This document shows, piece after piece, positions 29,139 through 35,270 of a DNA stretch of 43,293 nt. Position numbers and translations under genes: made by a program. The notes under the pieces were generated by a model. It ran no database searches. It was not told the DNA's origin and saw only the letters and a program-made list of their open reading frames with translations. The stretch is from Pontibacter qinzhouensis (GTDB lineage: Bacteria > Bacteroidota > Bacteroidia > Cytophagales > Hymenobacteraceae), in assembly GCF_008017455.1 (NCBI RefSeq), contig NZ_VRTY01000052.1, positions 1 to 43,293 on the forward strand, in the 5' to 3' direction. The stretch's first letter is position 1, and every line of letters starts with the position of its first letter.

Positions 29139-29331
29139 CAGCGCGCTTAGTTTGGGCTGAACTTAAGTACCGATGAAAGCGAGGAGCAGCTACGTATTGT
29201 GGTGAATGACTTTGCCGAGTTTTGAGAGAGATTGCCTGCGGTGTTTCTTATATAGGCACGATGTTGTGCAGCTACTAAAATCAAACCATAGAGTAGTATC
29301 GGAAAAATGACCTTGCGTCAGTGGTCGCTTC

Positions 29332-29390
29332 CAAATTATTCAAATAAAAACAGCCTCCAGAAGGTTTTACATCCAAATTTTGTCAAGGGT
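29332..29390 (-). repeat. Dispersed 58-bp intergenic repeat, copy 9
   Basis: On the - strand: ACCCTTGACAAAATTTGG, middle AAAACCTTCTGGAGGC, end TTTTTATTTGAATAATTTGG. Second copy in the 707-bp tyrA to esterase gap. Confidence 0.88.
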
Positions 29391-29746
29391 ATACCTGACA
29401 TGCTTTAGTAGAATAACCTAAGCAAGGCTGCTCCTGGCTATTAATTGTTAGCTGGGAGCAGCAGCCATTTTTCTGACACATAACCACAATCTATCCTTAA
29501 AATTAGATTTTTTTTGACTAACGTAGAATAAGCACATTATCTGAAAACTGCCTCTACAGATCATAACAATAGCTATGGGAGAAACATGCCATATATGATG
29601 GAATCATGGGGGATAACTTTAAAGATTTGCGAGTAAAATCAAATCTAGTTCAGGTTACTTTATATTTTAATCACTTTATAGTATATTCGATAATCTAATT
29701 CAGCTTATCCATATTTATTACATATTAGCAGAATACACTTCCGTTA
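29391..29746. other. AT-rich stretch before the esterase gene, no gene seen
   Basis: No convincing frame, RNA gene or repeat is visible. Base composition shifts to strongly AT-rich here, matching the following gene. This suggests that this stretch and the esterase gene arrived together. Confidence 0.4.
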
Positions 29747-29762
29747 ATGCCAAAGTTGGCAT
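29747..29762. promoter_or_regulatory. Perfect palindrome 18 bp before the esterase start
   Basis: ATGCCAA-AG-TTGGCAT, two 7-base arms with a 2-base centre. It could be a dimeric repressor site or a leader structure. Function not shown by sequence. Confidence 0.4.
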
Positions 29763-29780
29763 CGATCTAATAATAGACTA

Positions 29781-30890
29781 ATGAAAAAAAGAACCTTAAT
29801 CGTTTTAATCTTGATCTTGAAGGTAGCAGTTTCAATAGCACAAGAAAATTATATTGATAAGTTTGAAGGATTACAAAACAAAAAGGTAATTGCCGTAGGT
29901 GAATCTGCTCACGGAGTTAAAGAATTTGCAGAATGGAACATTAATCTTTTTAAGGAACTTGTGAGAAATGGAGTTGCTCAGACTTTTATGCTTGAGAATG
30001 ATTTTTCGAATACAAAACAACTCAATAGATATATTTCTGAATCGACTTATTCTTCTGTCTTGGATTCTTTGATGAATGAAAACCTTAACAACATATGGCA
30101 AACCAAGAAGATGAAAGAGTTTCTTGAATGGGCAAAGGATTATAATGCAGGCAAGGAAGAAAACGAAAAGATCAAGTTGATAGGTTTTGATTCTCAGAAA
30201 GGTAATTACGCGATAAAGGAGATTTTGAAATTCATAGACAGTAATTATCCTGAATTTAGAAACGAATTGTCAGGCAAAGGATTGGAATTGCTTTCTCAAA
30301 TAAAGCATAATAAAAATTACAATATAAAAAAGCTTTCGAAAGATGAACAACAGTTAATGAAAAGTACATTAGATAACTTAAATGTACTGTTCACGCACAA
30401 GATCGACGCTAATGAAAGTATTCAAATTGATGTATTAGCACTAAATCATGCCTGGGAATATGAAAATGCAAACCCTTTGAATTTCACTGTAATTCGAGAC
30501 AGAAACATGGCAACCCTTTTTAAAGAGGCAACTAAAAACGAAACAAAGCCAGTTTTCATGTGGGCTCATAATGGGCATATAAATAAATCAAATACATCTT
30601 TTTACAAACCCATAGGATTCCACCTATTCAAGGAGTATGGAACAGAATATCTCGCAATTGGATTAGATTTCAAAGAGATAAAGGATAGCAAAAACAACGT
30701 AGCAATAAAAGACAGTAATTGGCTGGCAAACAAAATTGAATTTGACAATAATGATATTCAGATAATAAAAACGAAAGGAATTGGTACGTATGTAATCAGG
30801 GAAGCTAGTTTTAGCCTACAAAAAAAAATGAAGTTGAAGAATGACAATGAATTTGATTATATAGTATACTTTAGAGAATTAAAAAAATAA
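29781..30890 (+). CDS. Erythromycin esterase-like protein (Ere/SuccinoglyBP family), exported
   Basis: 369 residues with a signal peptide (KRTLIVLILILKVAVSIAQ) and the Ere-family blocks: VIAVGESAHGVKEF with the presumed catalytic-base histidine, MLENDF, LIGFDSQ, VIRDRNMATLF and FMWAHNGHI. Ere enzymes hydrolyse the macrolide lactone ring, but most members of this large family have no proven drug substrate, so resistance should not be assumed. Codon use is far more AT-rich than the neighbours (AAA, ATA, TTA common), pointing to recent transfer. It stands alone behind a palindrome and before a hairpin terminator. The family call is good, the function uncertain. Confidence 0.8.
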   Translation: MKKRTLIVLILILKVAVSIAQENYIDKFEGLQNKKVIAVGESAHGVKEFAEWNINLFKELVRNGVAQTFMLENDFSNTKQLNRYISESTYSSVLDSLMNENLNNIWQTKKMKEFLEWAKDYNAGKEENEKIKLIGFDSQKGNYAIKEILKFIDSNYPEFRNELSGKGLELLSQIKHNKNYNIKKLSKDEQQLMKSTLDNLNVLFTHKIDANESIQIDVLALNHAWEYENANPLNFTVIRDRNMATLFKEATKNETKPVFMWAHNGHINKSNTSFYKPIGFHLFKEYGTEYLAIGLDFKEIKDSKNNVAIKDSNWLANKIEFDNNDIQIIKTKGIGTYVIREASFSLQKKMKLKNDNEFDYIVYFRELKK

Positions 30891-31016
30891 TGGCAGCAAC
30901 AGCTACCTTAATTTAGCGTTTCAAAGGAATGTAATTTTACATAAAAGAGTTTTTAAGCCCTTTGTCTATTTCACCAATTCCTGTATAAACTCTTTCACCT
31001 CTTCCAAAAACCAAAT

Positions 31017-31056
31017 AGCCCCAGCACCTTCTACAGATGCCGGGGCTACTCATTTT
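31017..31056 (+). terminator. Hairpin terminator after the esterase gene
   Basis: AGCCCC-A-GCA, loop CCTTCTACAGA, TGC-C-GGGGCT, followed by ACTCATTTTT: a stem of about 9 pairs with one mismatch, then a T-run. The rest of the 30891-31162 gap holds repeat copy 10. Confidence 0.6.
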
Positions 31057-31097
31057 TGTCACTTCTGACATTCGGTGTTAACTGCTGAAAGGCAAAG

Positions 31098-31155
31098 CAA
31101 TTATTCTAATGGAAATGGCCTTCAGAAGGAAAATTGACCGAAAAGCGCCAAGGGT
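31098..31155 (-). repeat. Dispersed 58-bp intergenic repeat, copy 10
   Basis: On the - strand: ACCCTTGGCGC, middle TTTTCCTTCTGAAGGCC, end ATTTCCATTAGAATAATTG. Its ACCCTTG end is only 7 bp beyond the thrA stop codon (31163-31165), on the same strand as that gene. Confidence 0.85.
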
Positions 31156-31162
31156 ATTATCG

Positions 31163-33613
31163 TTAATGCGTGCCTACATTAACGATATCGGCGAACACAC
31201 CGGCTGCCGTAACCTCGGCTCCTGCTCCGGGGCCTTTTACAACCAGTGGCCTTTCCTTGTAACGCTCCGTGGTGAAGGAAATGATATTATCGCTGCCCGA
31301 TAGCACAAAGAACGGGTGGCTTTCATCTACCATTTGCAGTGTAATTTCTGCTTTGCCATCTTCTAACTTACCAATAAACCGGAGGGCACGGCCGCTTTCC
31401 TCTGCCTGCTCCTTCAGCTTATTAAAGTAATCATCGGCTTTTTGCAGTTCCTCGTAAAACTCCGGCACCGACTGCGCATGCATGCACGATTCAGGCAAAA
31501 TGTTCTCGATCTGCACATCACCAGCCTCTAAAGCATAACCAGCATCGCGGGCCAGTATCAGCATTTTACGCATAAAGTCGGTGCCGTTCAGGTCGTCGCG
31601 CGGGTCTGGTTCGGTATAGCCTTTCTCCTGCGCCATCTTCACCACATCGTGGAAGGTAACATCGCCTTTAAAGTGGTTAAAGATAAACGAGATGGTTCCG
31701 GAGAGTACCGCTTCAATCTTCAGCACGCGGTCGCCGCTCATCATCAGGTCCTGGAGGGTGCGTACAATCGGGAGCCCGGCTCCTACGTTGGTTTCATAGA
31801 AAAAGTCTACACCATGCGTATGTGCGGTATCTTTAAACAGGCGGTACTGGCTGTAAGACGAAGAGTTGCCAATTTTATTTGAAGTTACAATAGACACGTT
31901 TGAGCTGAAAATCTCTTCGTAATACGTAATAGGTTTCGGGCTGGCGGTGTTGTCTACAAACACGCAGTTCGGCAGGTTCAGCGACTGCATTTCTGAGATG
32001 AACAAGCCCAGGTCGGCCGGTTTGCCCTGCTCATTGAGCTGCTGCTGCCAGCTTTCCAGTGTTATGCCATCGAGGTCGAAGAGCATTTTGCGGCTATTTG
32101 ATACACCGATTACTTTTACCTGAATGCCGTTGTGTTTCTGCAAAAATTCGCGGTGGTCGAGCAACTGGCGGAACAGCGTTTTGCCAATGTTGCCCGTGCC
32201 GAGGCAGAACACGTTCAATGTCTTTTTCAGGTCGGTAAAAAAGGCATCGTGCACGGCATTCAGCGCCTTGGCCAGGTCCTGCTGCGAAATGATAACCGAG
32301 ATGTTGTGCTCCGAAGAACCCTGGGCAATGGCGCGCACGTTCACCCCGTTCCGGCCAAGCGCAGAGAACAGCTTACCCGAAATGCCTGGTGTCTGTTTCA
32401 TGTTCTCGCCTACAATTGCCAGCACCGAAAGCCCTTCTTCAATCTCCGGTTTCTCCAGCTTCTCGGCCTGCAGCTCCAGCTCAAATTCCCGCTCAATCAG
32501 TTTTTTGGCTCGCGGAGCATCTTCTGGTTTAATGGCAAAAGTAATGCTGTGCTCCGATGAACTTTGCGTAATCATGATCACACTGATCTGCTCGTGCGCC
32601 AGCAGCGAGAACAGTTTACCGCTAAAACCGGCTCTGCCAACCATGCCGCTCCCTTGCAGGTTTATCACGCTGATTTTGTTGATCGACGAGATGCCTTTTA
32701 TCGGGAGGTCGGAGGTGCCGCCGCTGTGGCTGATAACAGTGCCAGCAAGCTCCGGATTCAATGTATTTTTAATAATGATCGGAATCTTCTTCAGAAAAGC
32801 CGGAATCATGGTGGGCGGGTAAATTACCTTTGCCCCGAAAAATGACATTTCCATGGCCTCGTTGTAAGAGAGGTCGCTAAGGGTAAAGGCTTTTTTCACC
32901 CACTTCGGGTCGGCAGTCATCATACCGTTAACGCCTGTCCAGATCTGGATTTCCTGGCAATTAAGTGCCGCTCCTACAATGGCTGCCGTGTAGTCGCTGC
33001 CACCTCGGCCCAGGGTTGTGATCTGGCGTTGCATGTCGCTGGCCACAAAGCCTGTAATAAACAGCAGTTTGTCTTTGTGGCTGTGGTAGAAGGTGCTCAC
33101 CAGCTGGTCAGTCAATTCTGTATCTACGCGGGCATTGCCAAAGTTGCTGTCGGTTTTAATCAGGTCCGACGACTCCACAAACAGGGCTTCCGGAAAAAAC
33201 TGCGACGCAATTTTGCTGATAAGTAGTGTAGAGCATTTTTCGCCATAGCTGATAACCAGGTCGTGCGCTCTTGGGGTACACTCTTTCAGGCTGCGGATAG
33301 CGCTAAGCAGTTGGTCTACTTCGCTGAAATATTCCTCCAGTTGGGCCTGCACCGGCTCCTGAAGCTGGTTGGGCAGCATTTCCGTTACAATAGCACTGTG
33401 TCGTTCCTTCAGTTTTGCCATCGATGCCTCATAATCTTCTCCTGCCGCTGCGTCCTGGGTCATTTTCAGGAGTAAATTCGTAATGCCGCTCATCGCCGAC
33501 AGTACCACCACAGGCTTCTCTCCAGACTGTATTTCCTGCCTGATGATGCTGAGTAAGTTTAAGATACCTTCAGATGATCCTACTGAAGTGCCTCCGAATT
33601 TTAATACCTTCAT
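31163..33613 (-). CDS. thrA: Bifunctional aspartokinase / homoserine dehydrogenase, copy 1
   Basis: Catalyses the first and third steps of threonine/methionine synthesis. The 816 residues contain an N-terminal kinase (KFGGTSVG at 5-12, SYGEKCST, LGRGGSDYTA with D207, WTGVNGMMTADP), two central ACT-type sensing units (VIMITQSSSEHSITF, VRAIAQGSSEHNISV), and a C-terminal homoserine dehydrogenase. The dehydrogenase has Rossmann GTGNIG, SNKIGNS, ETNVGAGLP and YTEPDPRDDLNGTDFMRK. All key residues of both enzymes look intact. Expression is probably set by the attenuator immediately upstream (leader peptide 33679-33765, terminator 33626-33656). No thrB or thrC follows; instead a repeat and the convergent esterase gene. 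Confidence 0.96.
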   Translation of the reverse strand: MKVLKFGGTSVGSSEGILNLLSIIRQEIQSGEKPVVVLSAMSGITNLLLKMTQDAAAGEDYEASMAKLKERHSAIVTEMLPNQLQEPVQAQLEEYFSEVDQLLSAIRSLKECTPRAHDLVISYGEKCSTLLISKIASQFFPEALFVESSDLIKTDSNFGNARVDTELTDQLVSTFYHSHKDKLLFITGFVASDMQRQITTLGRGGSDYTAAIVGAALNCQEIQIWTGVNGMMTADPKWVKKAFTLSDLSYNEAMEMSFFGAKVIYPPTMIPAFLKKIPIIIKNTLNPELAGTVISHSGGTSDLPIKGISSINKISVINLQGSGMVGRAGFSGKLFSLLAHEQISVIMITQSSSEHSITFAIKPEDAPRAKKLIEREFELELQAEKLEKPEIEEGLSVLAIVGENMKQTPGISGKLFSALGRNGVNVRAIAQGSSEHNISVIISQQDLAKALNAVHDAFFTDLKKTLNVFCLGTGNIGKTLFRQLLDHREFLQKHNGIQVKVIGVSNSRKMLFDLDGITLESWQQQLNEQGKPADLGLFISEMQSLNLPNCVFVDNTASPKPITYYEEIFSSNVSIVTSNKIGNSSSYSQYRLFKDTAHTHGVDFFYETNVGAGLPIVRTLQDLMMSGDRVLKIEAVLSGTISFIFNHFKGDVTFHDVVKMAQEKGYTEPDPRDDLNGTDFMRKMLILARDAGYALEAGDVQIENILPESCMHAQSVPEFYEELQKADDYFNKLKEQAEESGRALRFIGKLEDGKAEITLQMVDESHPFFVLSGSDNIISFTTERYKERPLVVKGPGAGAEVTAAGVFADIVNVGTH

Positions 33614-33625
33614 ATAGTTTGTGAT

Positions 33626-33656
33626 AAAAAAAACGCCTTCCTGTTCAGGGAAGGCG
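33626..33656 (-). terminator. Attenuator terminator of thrA
   Basis: On the - strand: CGCCTTCC(C), loop TGAACA, GGAAGGCG, then eight T residues (33626-33633). It lies 22 bp after the leader-peptide stop and ends 12 bp before the thrA ATG. Its 5' arm CCTTCCC can instead pair with GGGAAGG inside the leader frame (about 33695-33702), giving an antiterminator. Confidence 0.85.
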
Positions 33657-33678
33657 CTTACCGGTTATTTTTCTAGAT

Positions 33679-33765
33679 TTAAACCAAATAATCTCCTTCC
33701 CCATGCATTGTACCAATGATGGTGCTAATAATAGAGATGATGATGGTTGTACCTGTTGCTTTCAT
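33679..33765 (-). CDS. thrL: Threonine/isoleucine-rich leader peptide of thrA
   Basis: A 28-codon frame on the thrA strand, starting MKATGTTIIISIIST and ending HGEGDYLV. It holds five Thr and seven Ile codons among residues 4-19. Beyond that point the codons for His-Gly-Glu-Gly contain GGGGAAGG, which can pair with the terminator's 5' arm. This is the layout of classical attenuation: when charged tRNA-Thr or tRNA-Ile is scarce, a ribosome stalls over the Thr/Ile codons, the antiterminator forms and thrA is read. When translation proceeds, the terminator forms. The frame is too short for ordinary gene finders. The symbol is given by analogy to E. coli thrL; the sequences are not homologous. 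Confidence 0.88.
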   Translation of the reverse strand: MKATGTTIIISIISTIIGTMHGEGDYLV

Positions 33766-33918
33766 TTATTGATGACCAAGTTATATATTAAATTTTTAAT
33801 TCAAGCAAAAATCAACTCATTTTTTAAAAAATTGCAGCTAATTCTCACTTCTAAGAACCAAAATCATAAGTCAGCCTGTAAATTTGGATGAACGTTTATC
33901 TCTGGCTTTAGTGCTTGG

Positions 33919-33954
33919 CCAGACGCTCGTATGTCTGAAAGACGCTGCGAGGTT
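33919..33954 (+). repeat. ACGCT-type 36-bp interspersed repeat, copy 2
   Basis: Reads CAGACGCTCGTATGTCTGAA then AGACGCTGCGAGGTTA, close to 6833-6868 and 37818-37853. It lies in the divergent thrL/ureD gap (33766-34118), together with repeat copy 11. Confidence 0.6.
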
Positions 33955-34018
33955 ATCCGGGCTATCTTAAATCAGGCATTTAACATTTTTACCATTTAGC
34001 AATTTAACAATCAACAAC

Positions 34019-34078
34019 CAAATTATTCGAATGAAAATGCCCTTCAGAAGGTTTTCAGGCATTATGGATCCAAGGGTT
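34019..34078 (-). repeat. Dispersed 58-bp intergenic repeat, copy 11
   Basis: On the - strand: ACCCTTGGATCC, middle GAAAACCTTCTGAAGGGC, end TTTTCATTCGAATAATTTGG; one of the copies closest to consensus. Its ACCCTTG end lies 8 bp before the ureD -7 box, so it covers the position expected for the -33 element. Confidence 0.9.
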
Positions 34079-34085
34079 TAGCACC

Positions 34086-34093
34086 TACCTTTG
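34086..34093 (+). promoter_or_regulatory. -7 box of ureD
   Basis: TACCTTTG is an exact match to TANNTTTG, 25 bp before the ureD ATG. The upstream promoter region overlaps repeat copy 11. Confidence 0.5.
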
Positions 34094-34118
34094 CACCTGA
34101 TCTGAATTTATTGATTAC

Positions 34119-34976
34119 ATGAACCAACCTACTACCTGGAGCGAAATAGAAGTGGCGGAGGTGCGGCAGAAATCGAAGCTGGTTTCGAGCAGAAGCATAC
34201 AACCATTAAAGATTCTGAACCCCGGCTCCCACTACAGCAGCTGCCATGTAGTGCTCTCGAGTTACGGCGGTGGCATGGTGGCAGGCGACAAAATATGGCT
34301 TAAGGTAAGGTGCGGTGCTAATGCCAGGCTCTTCCTGAACACACAAGCAAATACAAAGATATTCAAGTCTCTGGCCGGCGAAACAACTGAGCAGCTACTA
34401 CAAGGCGACCTGGCAGAAAACGCACTGGCAGTGGTGTTCCCGGACCCGGTGGTGCTGCAGGAAGCCAGCCGGTACAGGCAGGTACAGCATTGGCACCTGC
34501 AGCCCGGTGCACTGCTGTTCTTAGTCGATTGGTTTCATTCCGGCCGCATGGATCTGGGCGAACAATTTGCCTTTACTGCTTTGGCCTCTGAACTTAAAGT
34601 GTGGTTAAATAGAAAACTACTTATTTTAGATCGATTTTCTTTTCGCCCTGAAGAACACATAGCCACATCGCCAGCCAATTTTAATCACTACCATACCATT
34701 TTCTCAGCCTACCTGATTGGTACGCCTGCCAATAGCCGCTTCGAGCAACTGGCAAATCAGCTCCTGCAACTAAAAATGCAGGAGGCCACAGGGCTGCACT
34801 TCAACATACCTGCCAACGATTTTGTTGTAACGGTAACGAGGGTAAAGGAGGAAGTAGTGCTACTGCGTGCGATAGCCAAAACTCGTATCGACCTGCTGCC
34901 GCTCTGCGATAAACTGATGCAGGAACTGGCCTCAGCAGATTACCTTGGCTATAACCCGGTTCGACGTAAGTTCTAA
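34119..34976 (+). CDS. ureD: Urease accessory protein UreD (UreH in Helicobacter)
   Basis: Scaffold that joins UreF and UreG on apo-urease for nickel insertion. The 285 residues have the family core: HYSSCHVVLSSYGGGMVAGDKIWLKVRCG, FLNTQANTKIFKS, VFPDPVVLQEASRYRQVQHWHL and LFLVDWFHSGRMDLGE. It is transcribed on + and is separated from the other ure genes (all on -) by thrA copy 2, so it must have its own promoter; an exact -7 box is present. Length is normal. No sign of decay. Confidence 0.93.
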   Translation: MNQPTTWSEIEVAEVRQKSKLVSSRSIQPLKILNPGSHYSSCHVVLSSYGGGMVAGDKIWLKVRCGANARLFLNTQANTKIFKSLAGETTEQLLQGDLAENALAVVFPDPVVLQEASRYRQVQHWHLQPGALLFLVDWFHSGRMDLGEQFAFTALASELKVWLNRKLLILDRFSFRPEEHIATSPANFNHYHTIFSAYLIGTPANSRFEQLANQLLQLKMQEATGLHFNIPANDFVVTVTRVKEEVVLLRAIAKTRIDLLPLCDKLMQELASADYLGYNPVRRKF

Positions 34977-35106
34977 GTACCACCATACCATAATAAGCAG
35001 CAGGTAAAAATACTGCTCCCTTAGGTTACTTTCAGGCACGTCCGTATGCTGAGGTTACGCTATTACCAGTGTATCAGCGACAAATGCATGCAGAAAATAT
35101 TGTTGT

Positions 35107-35211
35107 ATGACACCCATAAGGCCCCTGTTGCTCCCGCTGCAACTGTTCCTCATGCTAACAGCACAGCTGGCTCCAGCTTATAAAGACAGCAGAACGAGAA
35201 GATGCTGCTGA
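35107..35211 (+). CDS. Possible 34-residue hydrophobic small ORF (doubtful)
   Basis: Starts MTPIRPLLLPLQLFLMLTAQ and ends with CC: a signal-peptide-like N-terminus and then nothing. It sits in the 294-bp ureD-thrA2 gap. It could be a remnant of an exported protein, a small membrane peptide or chance. It is not a Thr/Ile-rich leader, so it does not look like an attenuator for thrA copy 2. Confidence 0.15.
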   Translation: MTPIRPLLLPLQLFLMLTAQLAPAYKDSRTRRCC

Positions 35212-35270
35212 AAGTAATTGGGAATACCAGCTTAAAATGAGAGATTTGCGAAATATCAGCTAGACAGAAA

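Noticed and set aside
29781..30890. Calling the esterase-like gene a macrolide resistance gene
   Set aside because: The family motifs are present, but most members have no shown macrolide activity and nothing nearby suggests a resistance island.
30967..31046. Protein-like frame on the - strand ending ...FLEEVKEFIQELVK
   Set aside because: A stop codon lies just upstream and there is no start; only 26 codons. The same bases form a good terminator hairpin for the esterase gene, which explains them better.
32124..32822. 232-residue open frame on + inside thrA copy 1
   Set aside because: Ser/Cys/Met-rich shadow of a conserved gene with all ThrA motifs intact; no start signal.
34977..35270. Attenuator for thrA copy 2
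   Set aside because: The only short frame (35107-35211) is Leu/Pro-rich rather than Thr/Ile/Met-rich, and no terminator hairpin with a T-run lies before the start.
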